Below, one piece after another: positions 24,330 through 33,189 of a DNA stretch of 64,000 bases. The stretch is from Acidimicrobiales bacterium (GTDB taxonomy: Bacteria; Actinomycetota; Acidimicrobiia; Acidimicrobiales; SZUA-35): the NCBI GenBank assembly GCA_041394265.1, contig JAWKIO010000005.1, positions 1,364,001 through 1,428,000 on the forward strand, read 5' to 3'. The notes beneath the pieces were generated by a model. The model did not search any database. It had not been told where the DNA came from and saw nothing but the letters and a program-made list of their open reading frames with translations. The translations under genes and the position numbers were made by a program. Positions within the stretch are counted from its first letter, which is position 1. Every line of letters starts with the position of its first letter.

Positions 24330-25018
24330 GCACGGAGCCGGGACCTCGTGTGCTCGTCGTCGACGATGAGGAGAACATTCGCTTCATCGTGGAGTCGGCG
24401 CTCGACATGGCCGGCTTCGACGTGACCACGGCAGAGACCGGCTCCGAGGCGCTGAACCTGGTGACGGCGCTGCATCCGGTCGTCATCGTGTTGGACGTCA
24501 TGCTCCCGGATGTCGACGGCTTCACCTTGCTCCAGCGGATTCGCGACCGTGGATCGTCGGCCCCCGTGGTGTTCCTCACCGCCCGGGATGGCACCGAAGA
24601 CCGGGTGCGGGGACTCACCACGGGCGGTGCCGACTACGTGACCAAACCGTTCGCCGTGGCCGAGCTCGTCGCCCGAGTGAAGCTGCGCCTCCCCAAGCCC
24701 GGCGTGGGTGACGGGGGACGGGAACTGCGATGCGCCGACCTCACGATGGACGACGACGCCCATCGAGTCACCAGAGCGGGCGAACCCGTACAGCTCTCGC
24801 CGACCGAGTACAAGCTGCTCCACTACCTACTCGTGAACACCGGGCGTGTGCTGTCCCGTGATCAGATCCTCGACCACGTGTGGGCCTACGACTTCGACGG
24901 CGACTCTGCGGTGGTCGACACCTACATCAGCTATCTACGGCGCAAGATCGACCAGGTGGAACCGCGACTCATCCACACCATCCGTGGCATCGGCTTCTGC
25001 CTCCGAGTCGAGCCGTGA
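24326..25018 (+). CDS. OmpR/PhoB-family response regulator
   Basis: A 230-residue regulator. The receiver domain carries the acidic pair in VVDDEEN, phospho-acceptor Asp57 in VIVLDVMLPDVDGF, Thr in VVFLTARDG and Lys in YVTKPFAVAEL. The C-terminal winged helix is QLSPTEYKLLHYLLVNTGRV to YISYLRRKIDQVEPRLIHTI. It begins within the stop codon of the CotH gene, so sensing and CotH expression are linked. The 11-base direct repeats upstream of CotH are its obvious candidate targets. Confidence 0.92.
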   Translation: MSTEPGPRVLVVDDEENIRFIVESALDMAGFDVTTAETGSEALNLVTALHPVVIVLDVMLPDVDGFTLLQRIRDRGSSAPVVFLTARDGTEDRVRGLTTGGADYVTKPFAVAELVARVKLRLPKPGVGDGGRELRCADLTMDDDAHRVTRAGEPVQLSPTEYKLLHYLLVNTGRVLSRDQILDHVWAYDFDGDSAVVDTYISYLRRKIDQVEPRLIHTIRGIGFCLRVEP

Positions 25019-25067
25019 GCCCTCAGACCGTCCTCGCCGGTAGCGGTACCGAACGGCGGGCACTGCA

Positions 25068-26450
25068 GTGAGTCTGCGCGTCCGCCTGATCGCAGCGATG
25101 GTCACTGTCCTTGCGCTCGTGATCGTCGGCGGACTCGTCCTGGTCCGAAGCCAGCGGGCCTTCCTGATTTCGCAGGTGGACGAGCAACTCACGGCGGCAC
25201 GACCGTTCGCTCGCGTTCCGAACCGACCTGTCGGCATGCTCGATCCGGCGATCTCGGCGGCACCCGTCGCCCCGGAGGCACCGATCTCTCGGCTTTTCGT
25301 CGGCATCGTCGATCAGGAGCAGCTGTTGCCCTTGCTGCAAGGGCAGCTCATCGACGATGTTCCCCTCGTCACCACTGATTCGGACGAGCTCACGGCGCTG
25401 ACGGCCAACCCGTCCACCGTCGACGGATCGGCAAACGGCGTCCGGTTCCGCATTGCGGTGAGCGATCTTCCCGACAGCAGCGCCTTCCTCATCGTCGCGC
25501 TCCCACTCGACGAGGTCGATAGCGCCATTCGCAGGCTCCAACTCGTACTCGTCATGATGGGCGCGCTCGTACTGGCGACGATCGCCGCTGCTGTGTGGTG
25601 GGTGGAACGGCTCGGCCTCGATCCGATTCGCCGAGTGACCCGAGCGGCGGAAGCCATTTCCGGCGGCGACCGAACCCATCGCGTCGACAAGATCGACCAT
25701 CACACCGAGGCCGGGAAGCTGGCGCACGCCTTCAACCTGATGCTCGATGATCGGGACGCCATCGAGGAACGCCGTCGCCAGTTCGTCGCCGACGCGTCAC
25801 ACGAACTGCGAACCCCTCTCACATCGATCCAGGGATATCTCGAGCTCTACGACCAGGGGAGGTTCCAACATCCCGACGAGGTCGAGGACATGTTGCGCCG
25901 TATGACGCGCGAGACCACCCGCATGAAGGATCTCGTCGAGGACCTTCTCCTACTCGCCAACCTCGACCAGCAGCGCCCGCTGCGGGAGGACCGCGTCGAC
26001 CTGAATCGGCTCGTGGAGGATGCAGCCAGCGACGCTCGAGCGGTCCAACCCCAACGATCGATCGTGGTCGAGACACCGCCCACCGCCGTCGAGACCATCG
26101 GTGATCTGTTCCGTCTCCAACAGGTCATCGGCGCACTCGTCGACAACGCACTCACCCACACCGATTCCAGCGCCGCCATCGTTCTGTCGGTGCGCGATCA
26201 ACCGAGCGGGCCCGAGGTCGTCGTCGCCGACACGGGCGCTGGTCTCGATGAGCATCGGGCCACTCGTGTGTTCGACCGATTCTTTCGTGGCGACGATTCT
26301 CGGTCACGAAAGACTGGCAACTCGGGGCTCGGTCTTGCGATCGCCCGCTCCATCATCGAGGCCCACCACGGCACGATCGACCTGGTGACCTCCCCCGGCG
26401 AGGGCTGCACCTTCACCATACGCTTTCCGCGCCGCATGGAGCCGGCCTGA
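25068..26450 (+). CDS. two-component sensor histidine kinase
   Basis: A 460-residue kinase. Membrane segment 1 spans residues 7-27, a periplasmic loop of about 130 residues follows, and membrane segment 2 spans residues 157-178. The HAMP domain is followed by the H-box DASHELRTPLTS (His245). The N-box reads QQVIGALVDNALTH, the G1 box VVVADTGAGL and the G2 box GNSGLGLAIAR. It partners the response regulator 49 bases upstream. The sensor loop has no recognisable domain. The start is GTG. Confidence 0.92.
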   Translation: MSLRVRLIAAMVTVLALVIVGGLVLVRSQRAFLISQVDEQLTAARPFARVPNRPVGMLDPAISAAPVAPEAPISRLFVGIVDQEQLLPLLQGQLIDDVPLVTTDSDELTALTANPSTVDGSANGVRFRIAVSDLPDSSAFLIVALPLDEVDSAIRRLQLVLVMMGALVLATIAAAVWWVERLGLDPIRRVTRAAEAISGGDRTHRVDKIDHHTEAGKLAHAFNLMLDDRDAIEERRRQFVADASHELRTPLTSIQGYLELYDQGRFQHPDEVEDMLRRMTRETTRMKDLVEDLLLLANLDQQRPLREDRVDLNRLVEDAASDARAVQPQRSIVVETPPTAVETIGDLFRLQQVIGALVDNALTHTDSSAAIVLSVRDQPSGPEVVVADTGAGLDEHRATRVFDRFFRGDDSRSRKTGNSGLGLAIARSIIEAHHGTIDLVTSPGEGCTFTIRFPRRMEPA

Positions 26451-26538
26451 CGCGTCTCCGTGTTCGTTGAGCTCACCCGAGCTCACGGGAGATCCATCGG
26501 AGCCTCGAAACACTTGCTCCTGACGCGACGTGAGGTTC

Positions 26539-26544
26539 TACGTT
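26539..26544 (+). promoter_or_regulatory. -10-like element of a leaderless promoter for the MerR-VOC gene
   Basis: TACGTT is followed by six bases and the ATG that begins the MerR homology. No ribosome-binding site is seen. Confidence 0.4.
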
Positions 26545-26550
26545 GGCGTT

Positions 26551-27342
26551 ATGGACACCGACCCCCAGGGCTATCGCATCGGTGAAATCGCATCCGCTGC
26601 GGGCGTGACGGTGCGAACACTGCACCACTACGACGAGATCGGCCTGCTCACGGCTTCCTCACGTACCGAGGCAGGACATCGCATCTACACCGACGACGAC
26701 CTCGCTGCGCTCTACCGGATCGCCATGCTCCGCCGTCTCGGCCTGTCGCTCGACGAGGTGAAGGCGGCGCTCAACGATCCCGAATGGGATCTCGCCTCGA
26801 CCTTGCAGACCCACCTCGCTGCCACCGAGGCTCGCCTCGCCGCAGGCGCGCGACTGCGAAGCCACCTCAGCGTTCTTCTCAGCCAACTCGACCACCCCGA
26901 CCACACCGGTCACCGATTCATCGAGGTACTCCACGACATGACCGCATTCGACAACCCCGTCCGCCAGCGCATTTCCATCCTCGTCTACCAGGACCTCGAA
27001 GCCGGATTCGAGTTCCTGCAACACGTCTTCGGGCTCGGACCAGGAACGATCGAACACGACGGCGACGGCCACCCGGTCCACGCCTCGCTCGAAGCTGGCG
27101 ACGGCGTCGTCTGGCTCCATCCCGAGACCAGCGAGTTCAAGCTGGCATCTCCCAGGACGCTCGGCGCGGCCACCGCCACCATGGCGATCATGGTCGACGA
27201 CGTCGATGCCCACCACGCGCTCGCCAGCGAGCGGGGCGCCGAGATCGTGTACCCGCCGGTCGACCAGCCCTACGGCTACCGCGAGTACAGCGCCCGCGAC
27301 CACGAAGGCGGGCTCTGGTCGTTCATGAAGGCACTCGACTGA
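26551..27342 (+). CDS. MerR-family regulator fused to a VOC (glyoxalase) domain
   Basis: A 263-residue fusion. Residues 8-75 are a MerR winged helix (YRIGEIASAAGVTVRTLHHY, LAALYRIAMLRRLGLSLDEV). A coiled-coil segment to about 115 follows (TLQTHLAATEARLAAGARLR). Residues 130-263 form one VOC unit with the two repeats (ISILVYQDLEAGFEFLQHVF; ATMAIMVDDVDAHHALASER, then YREYSARDHEGGLWSFMKAL). VOC domains commonly bind small ligands, so the C-terminal half is probably the sensor in place of the usual ligand-binding or metal-binding tail. The start follows a -10-like element. No target is evident in the neighbourhood. Confidence 0.85.
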   Translation: MDTDPQGYRIGEIASAAGVTVRTLHHYDEIGLLTASSRTEAGHRIYTDDDLAALYRIAMLRRLGLSLDEVKAALNDPEWDLASTLQTHLAATEARLAAGARLRSHLSVLLSQLDHPDHTGHRFIEVLHDMTAFDNPVRQRISILVYQDLEAGFEFLQHVFGLGPGTIEHDGDGHPVHASLEAGDGVVWLHPETSEFKLASPRTLGAATATMAIMVDDVDAHHALASERGAEIVYPPVDQPYGYREYSARDHEGGLWSFMKALD

Positions 27343-27387
27343 GAGAAGAATTCTGAACGGAGGCTCCACAGCGGGCAAGAGTTGGTC

Positions 27388-27945
27388 ATGGACGGGGCCA
27401 GCACGGCATCTGACAACTCGGCGCCGGCCCGCGTCGCCGCCGCTTCGCTCTACCGAGAGCACGTCGATGCCGTTCATCGCTATGTGGCTCGGCGCCTGGG
27501 TACCGAGGTTGCGGGTGACATCGTGGCCGAAACGTTTCGTATTGCGTTGGAGAGTTTCGACCGCTTCGACCCGATTCGCGGGACCGAGCGAGCGTGGATC
27601 TTTGGCATTGCGACCAATCTGATCCGACGACACTGGCGCTCCGAGCAACGCCGCCTGAAGGCCACGGCGCGACACGCCATGCGTCAGCCTGCGCTCGCCG
27701 AGGAAGCACAACAGGTCGTCGATCACCTCGACGCCACAGCCGATGTCGATCGAGTGTGGCTCGCTGTCGCACAGCTCCGCCCGGACGATCGAGACCTCGT
27801 CGTCCTGATCGCGTGGGAGGGTTTCAGCCACGATGAGGTGGCATCGGTCCTCGGCATCCCAACCGGCACGGTCCGCTCCCGTCGGCACCGGATCCGCGCC
27901 GAACTACGAAGGCAGATGGCACCAAGGAGAGCGAACGATGGATGA
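27388..27945 (+). CDS. ECF-type RNA polymerase sigma factor
   Basis: A ~185-residue sigma-70 family factor with region 2 (LYREHVDAVHRYVARRLGTE, VAETFRIALESFDRFDP, GTERAWIFGIATNLIRRHWR) and region 4 (LRPDDRDLVVLIAWEGFSHD, VASVLGIPTGTVRSRRHRIR). The next gene overlaps it by eight bases and encodes a membrane protein of the type that usually restrains the sigma factor. A TTG two codons earlier is an alternative start. Few residues separate regions 2 and 4, as is usual for ECF factors. Confidence 0.9.
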   Translation: MDGASTASDNSAPARVAAASLYREHVDAVHRYVARRLGTEVAGDIVAETFRIALESFDRFDPIRGTERAWIFGIATNLIRRHWRSEQRRLKATARHAMRQPALAEEAQQVVDHLDATADVDRVWLAVAQLRPDDRDLVVLIAWEGFSHDEVASVLGIPTGTVRSRRHRIRAELRRQMAPRRANDG

Positions 27946-29056
27946 CCTCGAGACCTTTGCGTCGGCCCGCCCGCAGGTCCCGCCGCTCACCGAGGCGGAG
28001 AAGGATGCGATCTGGGAACGAATCCTCGACCACTGGGCCGATGCGCCGGATCAAGCGACGCTCGTGACCGAGGCGGAGGCGCCGCGCCCGGTCTCGAACG
28101 TCGAACTCCTGTCGGCGCAGGATGCACAGCCGGTACGTCGGGGGCGCCGCACGATCTGGGCTTCGGCGGCGGCGATCGTCGTTCTCGGACTCGGCGCAGC
28201 AATGGTGTCGACACTTGTGTCGGGGTCGGACGAGACAGGCCGAAGCAAAGCGCTGATTGCAGCAACCGAGGCGGAGCCGATTCTGATCCCTGCCGTCGAG
28301 CTCGGCGGCGGTGCCGCTCCCGGCTCGATCGTTCCCGCATTAGAGGCGCCTCCTGTCGACTTCGGGCCGTTCGTGACGGCACAGCGTGCCGGTGGTTGGC
28401 GCAACGGCTACTGGACCGCAACGGCGATCGCCCAACGCCGATCAGGAGCGTTCGTGAATCCGATCATGGTCACCGCGTTCGAGGGCAGATGGCAGCTTCT
28501 CGACGATGCCAAGGACATCGTGATCGACGGCACCCGCTACCGACAGGCGGCGTGGGGGTCGTACACGGTTCTCGCCACCGACACCTCGCCGACGATCGCG
28601 GCCTCGGGGAACGTCGAGCTCGGTCTGCTGCGCGACGTGCTTGCGTCGGCCCGAGTCGACACCACGGCGCAGCCCTACCGGGCGGCGTTCGCCGGACTGC
28701 CCGACGGCTATGAGCAGTTCGTTCCGTACCGCGAGCTCGGTGTCGATTCCTCGCCACGCACCACGCTTGCCGAGACCTCGGGAACCTTGACGATCAACGA
28801 GGTCACGGACTGGGTCGACCCGTTGCTCTACGCAGCCAGCACCGGCTCGACGCTCACGCCGTACGATGTCGCAGTCGGAACTGCGTGGGCCGGCGCGACC
28901 GTCTCCGATTCCTATGGACCGCTCACGTTTCTCGTGTGGTCCCCGCAACCCGGCGTCGTGTTCGAGATCGTGACGAGTGACTCCAGGACCGCCTCCGACC
29001 TCGTTCCCCTCGCCGACGCAACGACCGTGGCGGACACATCGATCACCGGCGACTGA
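27938..29056 (+). CDS. Membrane protein paired with an ECF sigma factor (anti-sigma-like)
   Basis: A 372-residue single-pass protein with a cytoplasmic segment of about 70 residues (TEAEKDAIWERILDHWADAP), a membrane segment near residues 73-95 (TIWASAAAIVVLGLGAAMVS) and a large extracytoplasmic domain with no recognised fold. The sigma gene stops inside its start, so the two are co-translated. In this arrangement the product usually binds the sigma factor and senses an envelope signal. No zinc-binding HxxxCxxC motif is seen, so anti-sigma action is inference from position. Confidence 0.6.
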   Translation: MDDLETFASARPQVPPLTEAEKDAIWERILDHWADAPDQATLVTEAEAPRPVSNVELLSAQDAQPVRRGRRTIWASAAAIVVLGLGAAMVSTLVSGSDETGRSKALIAATEAEPILIPAVELGGGAAPGSIVPALEAPPVDFGPFVTAQRAGGWRNGYWTATAIAQRRSGAFVNPIMVTAFEGRWQLLDDAKDIVIDGTRYRQAAWGSYTVLATDTSPTIAASGNVELGLLRDVLASARVDTTAQPYRAAFAGLPDGYEQFVPYRELGVDSSPRTTLAETSGTLTINEVTDWVDPLLYAASTGSTLTPYDVAVGTAWAGATVSDSYGPLTFLVWSPQPGVVFEIVTSDSRTASDLVPLADATTVADTSITGD

Positions 29057-29134
29057 CGACGTCACCCCCACGATCCGCGCCGTACTGACGGGCCTCCACG
29101 AGCGGCCGAGCCCGACGGCCATCCAGCGTCCGAG

Positions 29135-29140
29135 TAGTCT
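29135..29140 (+). promoter_or_regulatory. -10-like element of a leaderless promoter for kbl
   Basis: TAGTCT with six bases before the GTG start of the kbl-tdh operon. Confidence 0.45.
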
Positions 29141-29146
29141 CGCAAC

Positions 29147-30358
29147 GTGGCAGAGGCACAGGGTCGCGAGGCGTTCTACGAGCGGTTGGACGGCACGCTC
29201 GACGAGATCAGGAAGGCCGGGCTCTGGAAGGCCGAGCGGATCATCACGTCGCCGCAGGCCGGCCAGATCCAGGTGTCCGGCGGCGACGCTGTGCTCAACC
29301 TGTGCGCCAACAACTATCTCGGTCTCGCCGACGACCCGGCGGTGATTGCCGCGGCGTCGGAAGCCATGGCGAGCCACGGGTTCGGGATGGCATCGGTTCG
29401 CTTCATCTGCGGCACCAGCGATCTGCACCGCTCGCTCGAGCACGAGATCGCCGACTGGCTCGGCTACGACGACTCGATCTTGTTCGCTGCCGCCTTCGAC
29501 GCTAACGGTGGCGTCTTCGAACCGCTGCTCGACGAGTCCGATGCCATCGTCTCGGACTCGCTCAACCATGCCTCGATCATCGACGGCATTCGTCTGTGCA
29601 AAGCCCGCCGGTATCGCTTCGATACTGCCGACCTCGCCGACTGTGATCGCCAAGTGCGAGCGGCGCTCGCCGACGGGGCGCGCACCGTGCTGATCGTGAG
29701 CGACGGCGTGTTCTCGATGGATGGCGTCGCCGCCGACGTCGCCGGGCTCTGTGAGATCGCCGAGCGTCACGACGCCATGGTGATGCTCGACGACTGCCAC
29801 GCCACCGGCTTCATCGGCCCCGACGGACGCGGAACCGCGGCGCTGTATGGAGTGACCGACCGGGTCGACATCACGACCTCCACACTCGGCAAGGCACTGG
29901 GTGGCGGCATGGGCGGATTCGTCGCCGCCGACCAGCGAATCGTCGACCTGTTGCGCCAGCGAGCCCGGCCCTACTTGTTCTCCAACGCGCTCGCCCCGCC
30001 GCTGCTCGCCGGCGCGTCCGCAGGCATCAGGCTCGCGCGCGATGGCGTTGCGCGCCGCGATGCCCTGGTCGCCAATGCTGCGCACTTCCGCTCTCGGATG
30101 GAGGGCGCCGGGTTCACGTTGCTCGGCTCGGGTCACCCGATCATCCCGGTCCTCCTCGGTGACGCCGCCCTCGCTGGCGAGTTCGCACATCGCCTGCTGG
30201 GACTCGGCGTCTACGTGACCGCGTTCTCGTATCCGGTCGTCCCGCAGGGCACTGCCCGGATCCGAACCCAGATGAACGCCACCCATACACGCGACCAATT
30301 GGACCGGGCGATCGATGCCTTCGTCGCTGTCGGCCGTGAACTCGACGTGATCCGATGA
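29147..30358 (+). CDS. kbl: glycine C-acetyltransferase (2-amino-3-ketobutyrate CoA ligase)
   Basis: A 403-residue PLP enzyme that splits 2-amino-3-ketobutyrate and CoA into glycine and acetyl-CoA. It carries LCANNYLGLADDPAVIAAA, ASVRFICGTSDLHRSLE, DDCHATGFIGPDGRGT (PLP Asp and His) and the Schiff-base lysine Lys249 in STLGKALGGGMGGF. The length equals the family norm. Its stop overlaps the ATG of the threonine dehydrogenase gene. The two enzymes convert threonine to glycine and acetyl-CoA in two steps. Confidence 0.95.
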   Translation: MAEAQGREAFYERLDGTLDEIRKAGLWKAERIITSPQAGQIQVSGGDAVLNLCANNYLGLADDPAVIAAASEAMASHGFGMASVRFICGTSDLHRSLEHEIADWLGYDDSILFAAAFDANGGVFEPLLDESDAIVSDSLNHASIIDGIRLCKARRYRFDTADLADCDRQVRAALADGARTVLIVSDGVFSMDGVAADVAGLCEIAERHDAMVMLDDCHATGFIGPDGRGTAALYGVTDRVDITTSTLGKALGGGMGGFVAADQRIVDLLRQRARPYLFSNALAPPLLAGASAGIRLARDGVARRDALVANAAHFRSRMEGAGFTLLGSGHPIIPVLLGDAALAGEFAHRLLGLGVYVTAFSYPVVPQGTARIRTQMNATHTRDQLDRAIDAFVAVGRELDVIR

Positions 30359-31401
30359 CCACCATGCGAGCCCTGCGGAAGGTGCACGCCGGGCCAGGCC
30401 TCGAGATCTGCGAGATCGAGCGCCCGACGCCAGGCCCCACCGAGGTACTGATCGAGGTCGCCCAGATGGGGATCTGCGGGACCGACCTCCACATCGACGA
30501 CTGGGACGAGTGGGCAGCGGCCACGATCCCGGTGCCGTTGACCATCGGTCACGAATGCTTCGGACACGTGGTGCAGATCGGCGACCAGGTCACCGACCGG
30601 GAACACACCGGCGTCGTCGAGGGCGCCCGAGTCAGCGCCGAGGGTCACCTCACATGTGGCTACTGCCGCAACTGCCGTGCCGGACAACGTCACCTGTGTC
30701 GCAACACCATCGGTGTCGGCGTCGGTCGTGACGGCGCATTCGCCGAGTACCTTTGCGTCCCTGCCGCCAACGTGTATGTCATTCCTGATCACATCGACGA
30801 CGACACTGCGACCGTGCTCGACCCGCTCGGCAACGCTGTGCACACCGCGCTCACGTTCGACCTCGTCGGTGAAGACGTGTTGATCACCGGCGCCGGTCCG
30901 ATCGGTCTCATGGCAATTCCGATCGCTCAGCGCGCCGGTGCTCGACACGTGGTCGTCACTGACCTCCACCCGGAACGACTGGAACTCGCCCGACGAATGG
31001 GAGCGACTCGGGCCGTCGACCCGCGCTCCACGACCCTGGCCGACGTGATGGCCGAGCTCGGCATGACCGAGGGATTCGATGTCGGGCTCGAGATGTCCGG
31101 AGCGCCGGCCGGTCTGGCCGCGATGGTCGACGCCATGCACCACGGCGGCCGAATCGCCCTACTCGGCATTCTCCCGAGCGGTGCCGGGATCGACTGGACG
31201 AAGGTGATCTTCCGCGGCCTCACGCTCCGCGGTGTGTACGGCCGACGAGTGTTCGAGACCTGGTACAAGGCAGCGGCACTGCTGCAGGATGGCCTCGACC
31301 TCGGCCCACTGTTCACCCACCGTTTCTCGATCGATGATCACGACGCCGCCTTCGATGCGCTTCGCTCTGGCTCAGCCGCCAAGGTGATCATGACCTGGTG
31401 A
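30355..31401 (+). CDS. tdh: L-threonine 3-dehydrogenase (zinc-dependent)
   Basis: A 348-residue medium-chain dehydrogenase. Catalytic zinc ligands are Cys41 (GICGTDLHI) and the His-Glu of GHECFGHV near residues 66-67. The structural zinc loop is CGYCRNCRAGQRHLC, and the NAD fold has GAGPIGLMAIPIAQ. It oxidises L-threonine to 2-amino-3-ketobutyrate, the substrate of the coupled Kbl. Related enzymes oxidise sorbitol or butanediol, but pairing with kbl settles the role. Confidence 0.95.
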   Translation: MTTMRALRKVHAGPGLEICEIERPTPGPTEVLIEVAQMGICGTDLHIDDWDEWAAATIPVPLTIGHECFGHVVQIGDQVTDREHTGVVEGARVSAEGHLTCGYCRNCRAGQRHLCRNTIGVGVGRDGAFAEYLCVPAANVYVIPDHIDDDTATVLDPLGNAVHTALTFDLVGEDVLITGAGPIGLMAIPIAQRAGARHVVVTDLHPERLELARRMGATRAVDPRSTTLADVMAELGMTEGFDVGLEMSGAPAGLAAMVDAMHHGGRIALLGILPSGAGIDWTKVIFRGLTLRGVYGRRVFETWYKAAALLQDGLDLGPLFTHRFSIDDHDAAFDALRSGSAAKVIMTW

Positions 31402-31425
31402 ACACCACTCATCGGGGAACGCTGC

Positions 31426-32286
31426 TTACTCGAGGCCGACCAGTTCGGCGGAGACCTCCCAGAGCCGTCGTGCTGCAGCATGGTCGAGCGCCGGCTGACT
31501 CGGCTGCTTCGGCTTGCTCGACGACCAGTAGAGGCCGCCTTCGAGTTCGACCGAGGGAGCGGTAGCGAGATGCACGCTCGTGGCGGCGCCCTTCTCGGGG
31601 GACGCCAAGAACGGCTTGAGCATCGTCATGGCGACGCCCATCCAACGGGGGCTACCGGGGCCCTTGCCGAAGTTGGTGGCGACGACGCCGGGATGGAGCG
31701 TTCGCGCCATCACCCCTTGCGGGCCGAGACGGCGATCGACTTCGGCGGTGAACAAGATGTTGGCCAGCTTGGACGAGGCGTACGCCTTCGACGGCGTGTA
31801 GCCCTCCGTCATCTGGAGATCGTCGAAGTTCAGGCCTCCTTTTGCTCCCCGATGGTTCTCACTGCTGACGATGATGACTCGGGCCGGCGCGCTGTCGACC
31901 AGGAGCGGGGTGAGCAGATTGGTGAGCAGAAACGGGCCGAGATGGTTGACGGCGAGCGTCCACTCGAAGCCGTCGCCGGTGGTACGCCGTTTGCCGGCCA
32001 TCGTCCCTGCATTGTTGATGAGCACGTCGAGTCGATCGTGCTTCTTCAGATGGTCCGCCGCGAACGCACGCACACCGGCAAGCGACGAGAGGTCGAGCTC
32101 GGCTGGAGACACCAGCGAGCCTGTCGCCGCCGAGAGTTCGGCAGCAGCAGCCGCCGCCGTCTCGAGCGAGCGCGAGGTGATCGTCACCTCGGCACCGAGG
32201 CGAGCCAGTTGTTCGGCGGTGGCGCGTCCGATGCCGGACGTGCCGCCGGTGACGAGCACGGATCTTCCTTCGATGTTCTGCGTCAT
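31426..32286 (-). CDS. short-chain dehydrogenase/reductase (retinol-dehydrogenase-like)
   Basis: A 286-residue SDR: cofactor motif VTGGTSGIGRATAEQLARLG, NNAG in LINNAGTMAG, the catalytic Ser in VIIVSSENH, and Tyr-x3-Lys in AYASSKLAN. The extended region after YxxxK (HPGVVATNFGKGPGSP) resembles the retinol-dehydrogenase/WW-oxidoreductase group. The gene overlaps the upstream tetR by four bases (ATGA), so the regulator and enzyme are made together. The substrate is unknown. Confidence 0.88.
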   Translation of the reverse strand: MTQNIEGRSVLVTGGTSGIGRATAEQLARLGAEVTITSRSLETAAAAAAELSAATGSLVSPAELDLSSLAGVRAFAADHLKKHDRLDVLINNAGTMAGKRRTTGDGFEWTLAVNHLGPFLLTNLLTPLLVDSAPARVIIVSSENHRGAKGGLNFDDLQMTEGYTPSKAYASSKLANILFTAEVDRRLGPQGVMARTLHPGVVATNFGKGPGSPRWMGVAMTMLKPFLASPEKGAATSVHLATAPSVELEGGLYWSSSKPKQPSQPALDHAAARRLWEVSAELVGLE

Positions 32287-32852
32287 GATCTGTCCTTTGG
32301 ATCGGCGCCGATGGCAGCCAGCAGCGTGGCGATCGCACTGTCGGCGATGGGAGCGGCGCGATCGGGAGTCGCCGCGACGAGCTCGGAGACACCGACCAGT
32401 GCGTGGAGCAGGAGGGTCGCTGTCGTGTCGATGTCGAGAGCCGGCCGGAACTCGCCGCTTGCCACCCCGCCGACGAGCGTGGTCTCGAGCTGCTGAGCGA
32501 GTTCGAGGTCGAACGCACCAAGCTGGTTGCGCAGCTCGGGTGGGAAGTGATGGTGGGTGGAGAGCGAGTGGCCATGCATCGAGATCGAGGCCACGTAGCG
32601 CACGAGCTGCTCGATGCCCTGCGAGGGACCGGAGACCACGGCCATCGCCTGTCGAAGACCCGCGATGGCGTGCTCGTTGTGGACCCTGGCGGCGTCGGCC
32701 AGGACGCTCGGGACATCGGTGTAGTGGTTGTAGAGCGTTGCTCGTGCGACACCGGCCGCTTTGGCAACGGCGACCATGGTCACGCCGGCCAAGCCTTCCT
32801 CGGCCACGAGCTGCAGGGTGGCTTCGATGATGCGATCACGCGTTGAACTCAC
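32283..32852 (-). CDS. TetR-family transcriptional regulator
   Basis: A 189-residue TetR protein with an intact HTH (RDRIIEATLQLVAEEGLAGV, VAVAKAAGVARATLYNHYTD) and a ligand domain of about 130 residues. It starts with GTG; the nearby ATG is out of frame. It is in one operon with the SDR gene and lies about 90 bases from a perfect 17-bp inverted repeat that is its likely operator. Confidence 0.88.
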   Translation of the reverse strand: MSSTRDRIIEATLQLVAEEGLAGVTMVAVAKAAGVARATLYNHYTDVPSVLADAARVHNEHAIAGLRQAMAVVSGPSQGIEQLVRYVASISMHGHSLSTHHHFPPELRNQLGAFDLELAQQLETTLVGGVASGEFRPALDIDTTATLLLHALVGVSELVAATPDRAAPIADSAIATLLAAIGADPKDRS

Positions 32853-32941
32853 GACTCATCCGCCTGGTAGAGATGAACGGACAAGGGCACGAAGACGGCG
32901 AGCAGGCTGGATTGGTCGCCGATCACCGAACAAGACATGTT

Positions 32942-32978
32942 GTCGATCATACTGGACAATATGTCCAGTATGATCGAC
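32942..32978. promoter_or_regulatory. Perfect 17-bp inverted repeat, likely TetR operator
   Basis: The arms GTCGATCATACTGGACA and TGTCCAGTATGATCGAC match at every base around a three-base centre (ATA). The core TACTGGACA-N-TGTCCAGTA is typical of TetR-family operators that take two dimers. It is upstream of the tetR-SDR operon and not near a stop codon, so a terminator is unlikely. The rest of the 337-base gap between tetR and the next sigma gene has no gene I can support. Confidence 0.75.
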
Positions 32979-33189
32979 AGTGAATGGGACCCGGTACGTC
33001 TGTGACCGGTAGGGGCCGTCACACTGGACAGGTGCGATCGCGACGAGACCATGGCGCCTCATCAACTCGAGCGTCAGCGACCACGACCGGACCGAAATGG
33101 AACCGAGCGCTGCAGATCGGGCAAGGAAGGCTGTGGTGTGTGTTGTCCACAGCATTCCGATCCGACGTGAGGCTCGCCCCGGTCCCTCC

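Noticed and set aside
33130..33153. Hairpin GCTGTGG-N10-CCACAGC before the second sigma gene
   Set aside because: Only 7 bp with a 10-base loop; common by chance in this composition and not placed like an operator or terminator.
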